Below, piece after piece: positions 32,130 through 39,939 of a DNA stretch of 64,000 nucleotides. The DNA comes from Hymenobacter puniceus (GTDB taxonomy: Bacteria; Bacteroidota; Bacteroidia; Cytophagales; Hymenobacteraceae), in contig NZ_JACSCX010000007.1 of the NCBI RefSeq assembly GCF_014333525.1, positions 62,001 through 126,000 of the forward strand, read 5' to 3'. A program made the position numbers and the translations under genes. The notes under the pieces are model-generated. The model worked only from the letters and a program-made list of their open reading frames with translations. It made no database searches and had not been told where the DNA came from. Within the stretch, counting starts at the first letter, position 1; each line of letters starts with the position of its first letter.

Positions 32130-32714
32130 CTAGTCCAGGTAAGGCTGCACGCGGGCTACGCTGGGTTGGCCGGCCGTGAAAGTAGCCGAGACACTGTTGG
32201 CCCGCTCCGTGTCGCGGAGGCGTAGCTGCAGACAGGTTCCGCCGTTCTGCTTGGCCGACTCATTGAGCGTGGCCCGCAGGCGCCGACCATAGTCGGGCCG
32301 GAAGTTGGTGATGACAGCCTGCCGGAGCAGGTCTTTCTCGGGGGTGCGGTAGAATTCGAACTGGTTGCCCTGGTGCCGCAGCGTAAGAATGGTATCGATC
32401 TGCCCGGCTTCGTGCAGGTTGGCAAACGACTTGCGGGCCGTTACTTTGGCCCCAGCCGCCAGCAGCTCCGCCACGGTGGGCTCCAGCCCAAAAGGCTGGC
32501 CGGCCAAGCTGTCGTTGGTGAGCGTGCACACTGCCTTCGGAGCCGCGGCAGGCTGCGCACGGGGCTTGGCGGGCTGCTGCCGGGCAGGCTTTGGTGCCGT
32601 CCGCACAACCGTGTGGCCGTTGTCATCGGAGCCACAGCCAAACAGGCCCAGCGCCGCGTAGAGCAGCGCGGCTGAAAGGCCTTTGGAAGCAGACAACAAT
32701 ACGGCAGACAGCAT
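32130..32714 (-). CDS. Hypothetical lipoprotein
   Basis: 194 residues. Lipobox LFGC at about Cys27. A Pro/Ala/Lys linker (about 40-62) joins a globular part with TVAELLAAGAKVTARKSFAN, DTILTLRHQGNQFEFYRTPEKDLL and an ending SVSATFTAGQPSVARVQPYLD. No named domain. Monocistronic. Confidence 0.7.
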   Translation of the reverse strand: MLSAVLLSASKGLSAALLYAALGLFGCGSDDNGHTVVRTAPKPARQQPAKPRAQPAAAPKAVCTLTNDSLAGQPFGLEPTVAELLAAGAKVTARKSFANLHEAGQIDTILTLRHQGNQFEFYRTPEKDLLRQAVITNFRPDYGRRLRATLNESAKQNGGTCLQLRLRDTERANSVSATFTAGQPSVARVQPYLD

Positions 32715-32808
32715 AGCGCAGACAGCGGAACGATTTGGCTGTCATACGCAAAAGTCTCGTGGGCGGCTTGCTTACCCCCAATAATTCTGTGTCCTCGGCC
32801 CTGGCGTC

Positions 32809-33234
32809 CTACTCGTTGCCCATCAGCGTAGCCACCACCCAGCGCCGGCCTCCCTGATTGCGGTGCTCCCCAAGGTAGATGCCCTGCCAGGTGCCCAGCG
32901 CCAGTTCGCCGTTGGTAATCGGGACGCTCACGGCGTGGCCCAGCATAGCTGCTTTTAGGTGGGCCGGCATGTCGTCGGGGCCTTCCTGGGTGTGCTGGAA
33001 GTACGGCGCATTTTCGGGCACTACCTGGTTGAAATAGGCCTCGAAATCCGCCCGCACGGTAGGGTCGGCGTTTTCGTTGATGCTCAGGCTGGCGGAAGTA
33101 TGCTGAATGAAAAAGTGTGCCGTACCAACCCGCAGCCGCTCCAGCTCGGGCAGTTCCGCCACCAGCAAATCGGTAATCAAATGAAAGCCGCGGCGCACGG
33201 CCGGCAGCCGCAGCCGCTTCTGGAAGTAAATCAT
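32809..33234 (-). CDS. yjbQ: YjbQ-family (UPF0047) protein
   Basis: 141 residues. Complete signature: FIQHTSASLSINENADPTV, EGPDDMPAHLKA and LALGTWQGIYLGEHR, with the His residues that form the putative metal site. Family members are annotated as secondary thiamine-phosphate synthases, though the in vivo role is uncertain. It starts 4 bp after the stop of the beta-helix lipoprotein gene, so it is in one operon with it. Confidence 0.92.
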   Translation of the reverse strand: MIYFQKRLRLPAVRRGFHLITDLLVAELPELERLRVGTAHFFIQHTSASLSINENADPTVRADFEAYFNQVVPENAPYFQHTQEGPDDMPAHLKAAMLGHAVSVPITNGELALGTWQGIYLGEHRNQGGRRWVVATLMGNE

Positions 33235-33238
33235 AGCG

Positions 33239-34762
33239 CTACGGATTCACCCGCTCGTAAGCGCCCAGGTCGGGGGCGGTGGCGCTCCGGGCCTTGTTGA
33301 CTAGGTCACGTGGTACCAGGGCATCAAACCGGGCCTTGTTGCTGGCCGGCGAGAGAGTATCGAGGCGGTAGTCGTATTTGTCGGCGGCGTTTTCGGGGGA
33401 GCGTCTGAACTTCGGGTTGGTGTTGAGCAGGTTGTTGAGCGCCGGATTGCTCAGGCCGGGCTTGTTGGCGGCATCAGTGGCGGCGGCGTACTCGCGGGTG
33501 CGGAGCAGGCTGTTGCGGATGCTGATGCTGCCACGGTACCGGTCACTGTTCTCAAAGAACAGCTCATCGGCAATAGAGCCCCACACAATGGAGTTGTTGA
33601 TGCTGATACCGATGGTAATAGGGCTCACCAATGGCCGCGTACTGGCGGGCTCGTTCGTGAACGACAGCGACGCCGTTTCGCGCCGAATGAACAGTGGCGT
33701 ATAGTTGGCGATAGTGCAATAGTTGAGGTTGTACAGGCCACCGCCCACGCCTGCTATGGCATACTCGCCGCAGTTGGTGAACAGGCAGTTGGTCAGGTCG
33801 AAGTCGCCGGAGAAGCTGAGTACGCCGCCGCCGTTGAAGCTCTGCCCACCGCTGCCAAATGTGAGGCCGGCCCCCGATATGTTGCGCACAATGGTGTTAC
33901 GCACCGTCACCTTGGGGTGCGGCCGGTTGCGGGGGTTGAAAATCAGCAACCCAAACGAGGCGTTTTTGATTTCCACGAAGTTCACCACGTTGCTGCGGCT
34001 GCTGCTGGCATCAAACTGAATGCCAGCCCACTGGCCCGGCACATCGTTGTAGGTAGCTTCCAGCCGGTCGCCCTGGAACCGGACCATCGTGGTACGGTCG
34101 TCGTCCTTCAGCTCGGTGGTGGGCACAGCGTTTTCATTGATAAGCAGCGTACCACGCACAACCAGGGCCGCGCCGGCGTGCGAGTAGATGCGCGTGCCGG
34201 GCTGAATCCGGAGCGTACAGAGCGAATCGACAAGTGCCGCACCGTAGATAACGTGGGGCTTGTCGTTCAGCCACACGGCGTTGCAGGGCAGGCGCTCCAG
34301 CACGTGGAAGTAAGCATTCTGGCCGTACGCTACCAGCTTCACGTCCTGCTCATTGCCGTTGGTCGTAAACAACAGTTGGTCAGTGAGCAGGAAAGGCTTC
34401 AGGGCCGAGGTGGCACCGAGACGGGCCTTCACCAGAATCAGCAAACTGTCTTTGCCGCGCACTTCGAGGCCCGCAGCAGCCTGCCGCTCGTCGCCGTTGA
34501 TGATGAGCGAGTAGGTGCCGGGGTTGGTGTCGGCCAGCCGAATCTGGTCGATTTTCACGGCCCGGCTGTTGCGGTTATACACCCACAGCCGCTTGCTCAC
34601 GGTGCCCACCTGCGTGAATACCGTATCAAAAAGTACGGTATCGGCCGAAAACTCCAGCTTGGCGCTGTTGTCGGTGGTGAGCAGGTCTTCCTTTGGCTCG
34701 CAGCCCGGCAACAACGCCAGCAGGGCCGCACAAACCAACAGCAACGGGAGTAGAAAGCGCAT
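33239..34762 (-). CDS. Right-handed beta-helix lipoprotein
   Basis: 507 residues from ATG at 34762. Lipobox LPGC (Cys21). The N-terminal domain (about 25-150) resembles a Bacteroidota immunoglobulin-like unit (FDTVFTQVGTVSKRLWVYN). From about residue 160 a parallel beta-helix is visible, with repeats such as VTVRNTIVRNISGAGL, FDLTNCLFTNCGEYAI, LNYCTIANYTP and SISIRNSLLRT. Such proteins often bind or cut polysaccharide, but no catalytic motif is visible. It is expected at the outer membrane or cell surface. Confidence 0.88.
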   Translation of the reverse strand: MRFLLPLLLVCAALLALLPGCEPKEDLLTTDNSAKLEFSADTVLFDTVFTQVGTVSKRLWVYNRNSRAVKIDQIRLADTNPGTYSLIINGDERQAAAGLEVRGKDSLLILVKARLGATSALKPFLLTDQLLFTTNGNEQDVKLVAYGQNAYFHVLERLPCNAVWLNDKPHVIYGAALVDSLCTLRIQPGTRIYSHAGAALVVRGTLLINENAVPTTELKDDDRTTMVRFQGDRLEATYNDVPGQWAGIQFDASSSRSNVVNFVEIKNASFGLLIFNPRNRPHPKVTVRNTIVRNISGAGLTFGSGGQSFNGGGVLSFSGDFDLTNCLFTNCGEYAIAGVGGGLYNLNYCTIANYTPLFIRRETASLSFTNEPASTRPLVSPITIGISINNSIVWGSIADELFFENSDRYRGSISIRNSLLRTREYAAATDAANKPGLSNPALNNLLNTNPKFRRSPENAADKYDYRLDTLSPASNKARFDALVPRDLVNKARSATAPDLGAYERVNP

Positions 34763-34780
34763 AGAGAACAAAACAAAAAA

Positions 34781-34882
34781 GAACGTCAGGCAGAGGCGGC
34801 GCCGAAGCATCTCGCGTGCTGATGTTGCTATAGCAAGTACCACACTAGCGAGATGCTTCGGCGCCGCCTCTGCCTGACGTTC
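34781..34882. repeat. REP/MITE-like inverted repeat, copy B
   Basis: A perfect 35-bp inverted repeat: 34781-34815 and 34848-34882. It starts GAACGTCAGGCAGAGGCGG and contains the CGAAGCATCTCGC core (34803-34815) found in copy A, plus the same loop entry GTGCTGA. It lies between the lipoprotein and prfA genes. Confidence 0.9.
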
Positions 34883-34921
34883 TCACTCGCCAATAGGGCT
34901 AACGAGCAGATTTCGCCTTTA

Positions 34922-35992
34922 TTACGAGACGCCTTCTTTCAACCGCTCGGCACTCTCGGCCAGGCGCAGCTGCTCCACGAAGTCGTCGATGTTGCCGTCC
35001 ATTACGCTGGCCAGGTTATACACGGTGAAGCCAATGCGGTGGTCGGTCACGCGGCCTTGCGGGTAGTTGTAAGTACGGATTTTGTCGGACCGGTCGCCGC
35101 CGCCAATCATGCTCTTGCGTTGGGCACCTTCGGCTTCGTTTTTCTTGGCCAGCTCAATTTCGTAGAGGCGCGAGCGAAGCACCTGCAGTGCCTTATCGAA
35201 GTTTTTGAGCTGCGACTTCTGGTCCTGGCACTGAGCCACGAGGCCGGTGGGCAAGTGGGTGAGGCGCACGGCCGAGTAGGTGGTGTTCACCGACTGGCCA
35301 CCAGGACCCGACGACATGAACAGGTCTTTGCGCACATCGTTCATGTCAATCTGTACGTCCAGTTCCTCGGCTTCCGGCATCACCACGATGGAGGCTACTG
35401 AAGTGTGGATGCGGCCCTGGGTTTCGGTGGCCGGCACGCGCTGCACGCGGTGCACACCGCTCTCAAACTTGAGCTTGCCGTACACATCCTCGCCCTTCAC
35501 GGCCAGAATAATCTCCTTGTAGCCGCCCGAGGTACCTTCGGTGGCATCAATCAGGTCCATTTTCAGGCCCTGCTTTTCCGCAAAGCGCATGTACATACGC
35601 TGCAGGTCGCCGGCGAAGATAGCCGCTTCGTCGCCGCCAGCACCCGCCCGGATTTCCATGATGACGTCCTTGCTGTCGTTGGGGTCGCGCGGGAGCAGCA
35701 GGTCTTTGATGACCGTTTCGAGGCGTTCCTGCTCGGGATAGAGCGTTTCCAACTCGTCCTTGGCCATCTGGCGGAAGTCTTCGTCCTTCTCAGTCGAAAT
35801 AACTTCTTTCGCGCTGTCAATATTGGCCAGCACGTTCTGGTAGGCCTTGTATTCGGTCACAATCTTGCCCAAGTCCTTGTACTCTTTGTTCAGGGACTTA
35901 AAGCGTTTCATGTCGCTCATGGCGTCGGGCTGCGTCAGCAGCTCGCTCACGTCGTTGTAGCGCTGTTGGATGGCCTCCAGTTTATCTAGCAT
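34922..35992 (-). CDS. prfA: Peptide chain release factor 1
   Basis: 356 residues from ATG at 35992. Class I release factor with the catalytic GGQ in SSGPGGQSVNTTYSAVR and the RF1-type codon-reading motif PAT in VPATETQGRIHTS. It releases peptides at UAG and UAA. An upstream frame extension to 36040 is not needed. A TACCTTTG promoter element stands at 36023-36030 on the reverse strand. Housekeeping gene. Confidence 0.97.
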   Translation of the reverse strand: MLDKLEAIQQRYNDVSELLTQPDAMSDMKRFKSLNKEYKDLGKIVTEYKAYQNVLANIDSAKEVISTEKDEDFRQMAKDELETLYPEQERLETVIKDLLLPRDPNDSKDVIMEIRAGAGGDEAAIFAGDLQRMYMRFAEKQGLKMDLIDATEGTSGGYKEIILAVKGEDVYGKLKFESGVHRVQRVPATETQGRIHTSVASIVVMPEAEELDVQIDMNDVRKDLFMSSGPGGQSVNTTYSAVRLTHLPTGLVAQCQDQKSQLKNFDKALQVLRSRLYEIELAKKNEAEGAQRKSMIGGGDRSDKIRTYNYPQGRVTDHRIGFTVYNLASVMDGNIDDFVEQLRLAESAERLKEGVS

Positions 35993-36012
35993 CTTGCCTT
36001 CGGGGAATTGTA

Positions 36013-36030
36013 TTTGCAGCTGCAAAGGTA
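36013..36030 (-). promoter_or_regulatory. prfA promoter with overlapping palindrome
   Basis: TACCTTTG (reverse strand, 36023-36030) matches the -7 element. It overlaps a perfect 14-bp palindrome TTTGCAGCTGCAAA at 36013-36026. The prfA ATG is 20 bp further on. Confidence 0.5.
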
Positions 36031-36164
36031 CTGAAAACAAACACGTGTAGGTTGGCTGGAGGTTTCACCTGGTGCCGTTTGCGCGCACGGCCTGCAAAAA
36101 ACCCAGTTGCTGCTGTCGGCTTTTTGAAAAGTTTCTCTACTTTGAGCCTGTTCTATCTGCTGCC

Positions 36165-36257
36165 ATGCTTCCGCTTGTTGCTTTGCACTTGCTTTTTTCA
36201 CTACCCGCTGTCAGCTCACCCCTGACAACCACAGGTACGGCTACAACAACCCGCTGA
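36165..36257 (+). CDS. thrL: Threonine leader peptide
   Basis: A 30-codon frame from ATG at 36165 to TGA at 36255-36257. The C-terminal part is LTTTGTATTTR, seven of whose last ten residues are Thr (codons from 36225 to 36251). The stop codon sits in a small hairpin CCCGC/GCGGG (36250-36254 with 36259-36263). No family needed: the Thr run directly before an attenuator and thrA is what a leader peptide must have. Its own start has no clear Shine-Dalgarno, which is normal in this phylum. Confidence 0.75.
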   Translation: MLPLVALHLLFSLPAVSSPLTTTGTATTTR

Positions 36258-36360
36258 CGCGGGCTGCCAAACCTCCTTTTCCTTTCCCCAGAGTTTTCGC
36301 AGCCCGTCGCTGGCCGCTTCCTACCCCGGAAGCCCCGGCCCGACGGGCTTCTTTGTGTGG
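36225..36360 (+). promoter_or_regulatory. Transcription attenuator of the thr operon
   Basis: Three elements follow the Thr codons. (1) CGGGCTGC at 36260-36267 can pair with GCAGCCCG at 36299-36306 (antiterminator). (2) AGCCCGTCG at 36301-36309 can instead pair with CGACGGGCT at 36341-36349, with nested GGCCGCTTCC/GGAAG-C-CGGCC inside (36312-36340). (3) A T-rich tail TTCTTTGTG ends the terminator. A ribosome stalled at the Thr codons leaves 36260-36267 free to form the antiterminator; one that reaches the TGA covers it and lets the terminator form. thrA starts at 36434. Confidence 0.75.
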
Positions 36361-36433
36361 TGCCGCTTCGGCCCTTGCTATCCTCTTCTCCGCCCAGCAT
36401 CCTTCTCCTGTCTTCCTTCTAAGCTCTACTTAT

Positions 36434-38878
36434 ATGCAGGTTCTCAAATTCGGCGGTACGTCGGTGGCTACAGCTGCCAATCTTCAGCGCGTGGCACGGC
36501 TGGCCGCCGCCGCGGCCCGGCAGCAGCCCACAGTGGTAGTGGTATCGGCCCTGGGTGGCACTACGGATCTGCTGATTGAGGCCGGCCGCGCTGCCGCCAC
36601 CGGCCACGATGACTACCGCGCCCACCTGCGCCAGCTGGAGCTGCGCCACCTGGAAGCCGTGCGCAGCTTACTGCCCGTGCCCGCCCAGAGCGAAGTGCTG
36701 AGCTTTGTAAAAAACTACTGCAACGAGCTGGACAGCATCTGCGACGGAATATTTGCACTTGGCGAGCTATCCGACCGTACGCTGGACCGGCTGATGAGCT
36801 ACGGCGAGCTGCTGGCTTCGGAGCTGCTGGCGGCAACGCTACGCAGCCAGCATGTACCGCACCTCTGGCACGACAGCCGCCAGCTAATTCGCACCAACTC
36901 GCAGCACGGCTTTGCGGCCGTGGATGTGGTTCTGACCAACCGGCAGATCCGGGAGTTTGTGGCGGCGCAGCCGGCGGACCTCTACGTGGTACCCGGCTTT
37001 ATCGGCAGCGACGCTCAGGGCGCCACCACCACGCTGGGCCGCGGCGGCTCCGACTACACGGCGGCCCTGTTTGCCGGGGCACTGGCCGCCGAGCAACTGG
37101 AAATCTGGACCGATGTGAGCGGCATGATGACAGCCGACCCGCGGCTGGTGTCGGCGGCGCGGCCCATTCCGCGCATCTCGTATCAGGAGGCCATGGAACT
37201 GTCGCACTTCGGGGCCAAGGTGCTGTATCCGCCTACCATTCAGCCCGTCATGAGCCAGGGCATTCCGCTCTGGATTAAAAACACGTTTGCGCCCGACGAT
37301 GCCGGCACGCTGGTGGAAGTGCGCCCGCCTGCCAACCACGAAGTGGTGCGGGGCTTGAGCAGCATCAGTGGGCTGGCTTTGCTGAGCCTTGAAGGCAGCG
37401 GCATGGTGGGCATTCCGGGTTTCTCCAGGCGGCTGTTTGGGGTGCTGGCGCAGGAGCGAATCAACGTGATTCTCATCACCCAAAGCTCCTCGGAGCATTC
37501 CATCTGCGTGGCGGTGCGCGCCGCCGATGCGCCCCACGCCCAAGTGGCCGTGGATGAAGAGTTTGGGCCCGAAATAGCCGCTGGCCGCGTGGAGCCGCTG
37601 CGCCTGGAAACCGACCTGGCCATTGTGGCGCTGGTAGGTGAGCAGATGCGCAACCACTCGGGCATCAGTGGGCGCATGTTTGGGGCGCTCGGCAATAACG
37701 GTATTAACATCCGGGCCATTGCGCAGGGCTCGTCGGAGCGCAACATTTCCGTCGTGATTCGGGCCCACGACGTGCGCAAGGCCATCAACGTGCTGCACGA
37801 AGACTTCTTTGAGGAATCGGTGAAGCAGGTGAACGTGTTTGTGGCAGGCGTAGGCAATGTGGGCGGCAAGCTGCTAGAGCAGATAGCCCGGCAGCAGCCC
37901 TGGCTGCGCTCAACGCTGCGCCTGAACCTGCGCGTGGTAGGGCTGGCCAACAGTCGCCGCTTCGTGCTCGATGAAAATGGCCTCGACCTGGCGCACTGGC
38001 CCGAGGCGCTGGAGCAGGGCCTGCCACTACGTTTGCTGGAGCTGGTGCGCGAGCTGCAGGCCCGGAACCTGCGCAACACCGTGTTCGTGGACGTAACGGC
38101 CAACGCCGACGTGGCCAACATCTACGCGCAACTGCTGGAGAAGAGCATTGCCGTGGTGGCCTGCAACAAGGTGGCCGCGTCGTCGGAATATATGAGCTAT
38201 GCCCGGCTGAAGGCGCTGGCGCGGGAGTTCAGTGCGGGATTCCTGTTTGAAACCAACGTGGGCGCGGGCCTGCCCGTCATCGGGACGCTGAATGACTTGC
38301 TGCGCAGCGGCGACGAGGTGCGGCGCATGGAAGCCGTGCTATCGGGCACGCTCAACTTCGTGTTCAACCACTACGACGGCAGCCGGCCCTTTGCCGAGGT
38401 GGTGCGCCAGGCCCAGACCGAAGGCTACACCGAGCCCGACCCGCGCCTCGACCTCAACGGCTCCGACGTGGCCCGCAAAATCCTGATTCTGGCCCGCGAA
38501 GCCGGCCAGGTAATGGAAATAGCCGACATCCGCAACGAGTCGTTTCTGCCGGCCTCCTGCCTGGAAGGCGACGTATCAGCATTTTACGAGCAGCTGGCCG
38601 TGCACGAGCCGCATTTCCGGGCACTATACGATGCCGCGGCTGCTGAAGGCAAGCGCCTCAAGTTTGTGGCCCGCTATTCAGGCGGCCAGGCGAGTGTGGG
38701 GCTGCAGGCCGTAGCGCCCGGCCACGATTTCTACGAACTGCAGGGCAAGGACAACGCCGTACTGTTTTTCACCAACCGCTACCCGCAACAGCCGCTGGTG
38801 GTGAAGGGCGCCGGCGCCGGGGCCGACGTGACGGCCTCCGGCGTATTTGCCGACATTGTGCGCGCCGCCCGGGTGTAA
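36434..38878 (+). CDS. thrA: Bifunctional aspartate kinase / homoserine dehydrogenase I
   Basis: 814 residues from ATG at 36434. Kinase domain (about 1-270) begins KFGGTSV and contains GRGGSDYTA and the FGAKVLYPPTIQP segment. Two ACT domains (about 300-450) follow, with GISGRMFGALGNNGINIRAIAQG. The homoserine dehydrogenase half opens VFVAGVGNVGGKLLEQI and has CNKVAASSEYM and GTLNFVFNHY, with the ETNVGAGLPVIGTL active-site region. It catalyses the first and third steps from aspartate to threonine and methionine; the ACT domains suggest Thr feedback. It heads thrA-thrB-thrC and is preceded by the attenuator. Confidence 0.97.
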   Translation: MQVLKFGGTSVATAANLQRVARLAAAAARQQPTVVVVSALGGTTDLLIEAGRAAATGHDDYRAHLRQLELRHLEAVRSLLPVPAQSEVLSFVKNYCNELDSICDGIFALGELSDRTLDRLMSYGELLASELLAATLRSQHVPHLWHDSRQLIRTNSQHGFAAVDVVLTNRQIREFVAAQPADLYVVPGFIGSDAQGATTTLGRGGSDYTAALFAGALAAEQLEIWTDVSGMMTADPRLVSAARPIPRISYQEAMELSHFGAKVLYPPTIQPVMSQGIPLWIKNTFAPDDAGTLVEVRPPANHEVVRGLSSISGLALLSLEGSGMVGIPGFSRRLFGVLAQERINVILITQSSSEHSICVAVRAADAPHAQVAVDEEFGPEIAAGRVEPLRLETDLAIVALVGEQMRNHSGISGRMFGALGNNGINIRAIAQGSSERNISVVIRAHDVRKAINVLHEDFFEESVKQVNVFVAGVGNVGGKLLEQIARQQPWLRSTLRLNLRVVGLANSRRFVLDENGLDLAHWPEALEQGLPLRLLELVRELQARNLRNTVFVDVTANADVANIYAQLLEKSIAVVACNKVAASSEYMSYARLKALAREFSAGFLFETNVGAGLPVIGTLNDLLRSGDEVRRMEAVLSGTLNFVFNHYDGSRPFAEVVRQAQTEGYTEPDPRLDLNGSDVARKILILAREAGQVMEIADIRNESFLPASCLEGDVSAFYEQLAVHEPHFRALYDAAAAEGKRLKFVARYSGGQASVGLQAVAPGHDFYELQGKDNAVLFFTNRYPQQPLVVKGAGAGADVTASGVFADIVRAARV

Positions 38879-38889
38879 TGCACCTACAT

Positions 38890-38968
38890 CCTAGGGCTGA
38901 AGCCCTGGGCTAGTTAGCGGGAAACTTCCCATCATTTTCCGCTGCATAGCCCAGGGCTTCAGCCCTGG
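38890..38968. repeat. Inverted repeat between thrA and thrB
   Basis: CCTAGGGCTGAAGCCCTGGGCTA (38890-38912, in two parts) and its near-complement TAGCCCAGGGCTTCAGCCCTGG (38947-38968) pair over about 22 bp. Each arm is itself palindromic (AGGGCTGAAGCCCT). AGCGGGAAA/TTTCCGCT extends the stem inward. It could lower expression of thrB-thrC relative to thrA or protect a processed end. Confidence 0.75.
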
Positions 38969-39001
38969 AATTTCGCGCAGAGCCAGCTTTTCTTTCGATA
39001 T

Positions 39002-39925
39002 ATGACTAATTCCGTTACTGTTTACGCGCCTGCAACTGTTGCCAATGTGGTGTGCGGCTTTGATGTGCTGGGTTTTGCGCTGGCCGCACCCTTCGACACC
39101 ATGCACCTGCGCCGCACGCTGGAACCGGGCGTGGTCATCCTCAACGAAGACGACTACAACCTGCCCACCGAGCCCGCCCGCAACGTGGCCGGGGCGGCGC
39201 TGCTGGCCCTTTTGCGGGCTACCGGGGAGTCGACAGGCTTTGAGATGCGCATCAGAAAAGGTATCAAGCCAGGCAGTGGCATTGGCAGCAGTGCGGCCAG
39301 CGCGGCGGGAGCAGTGGTGGCGGCCAACCGGCTGCTCAACGACCGGTTCAGCCCGGAAGAATTGGTGCAATTTGCCATGTTTGGAGAGGAAGTGGCCAGC
39401 GGTGCCCGCCACGCTGACAACATCGCGCCGGCCATCTACGGCGGCTTCACCCTCATCCGCTCCGCCGACCCGCTCGACATTGTGCCGCTGCAGGCGCCAG
39501 AACTACACGTTACGGTGGTGCATCCGCAGATTGAGGTGCGCACCGCCGACGCTCGCCGGATTCTGCGCCAGCAGGTGCCACTGAAAGACGCTATCCGGCA
39601 GTGGGGCAACGTGGCCGGGCTGGTGGCGGGCCTGCTGCAATCCGACTACGACCTGATTGGCCGCTCTCTGGAAGACGTGATTGTGGAGCCCGTGCGCAGC
39701 ATTCTGATTCCGGGCTTTGCGGCGGTGAAGGCAGCCAGCTTGGCGGCTGGGGCGCTGGGCGGCGGTATTTCCGGCTCCGGCCCTTCCATCTTCATGCTCA
39801 GCCGCGACGAGGCCACCGCCCAGGCCGTGGCCCATGCCATGCGCCACATATACGAGCCGTTGGGCGTCGATTTTCACATTCACGTCACCACCCTCAGCTC
39901 AGTGGGCGTGCGGTTTTCCGTCTGA
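39002..39925 (+). CDS. thrB: Homoserine kinase
   Basis: 307 residues of the GHMP kinase family. The ATP-binding motif is KPGSGIGSSAASAAGAVVA (about residues 93-111). The N-terminal strand has VTVYAPATVANVVCGFDVLGFAL, and the C terminus GGGISGSGPSIFML. It phosphorylates homoserine for threonine synthase. It follows thrA by 123 bp across the hairpin and leads into thrC 14 bp later. Confidence 0.96.
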   Translation: MTNSVTVYAPATVANVVCGFDVLGFALAAPFDTMHLRRTLEPGVVILNEDDYNLPTEPARNVAGAALLALLRATGESTGFEMRIRKGIKPGSGIGSSAASAAGAVVAANRLLNDRFSPEELVQFAMFGEEVASGARHADNIAPAIYGGFTLIRSADPLDIVPLQAPELHVTVVHPQIEVRTADARRILRQQVPLKDAIRQWGNVAGLVAGLLQSDYDLIGRSLEDVIVEPVRSILIPGFAAVKAASLAAGALGGGISGSGPSIFMLSRDEATAQAVAHAMRHIYEPLGVDFHIHVTTLSSVGVRFSV

Positions 39926-39939
39926 TATCCTTTGCCGTT

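Noticed and set aside
36884..37798. 304-codon frame on the minus strand
   Set aside because: Antisense shadow of thrA.
39601..39939. N-terminal extension of threonine synthase
   Set aside because: The frame overlaps thrB in another frame, and the standard threonine synthase N terminus begins at 39940.
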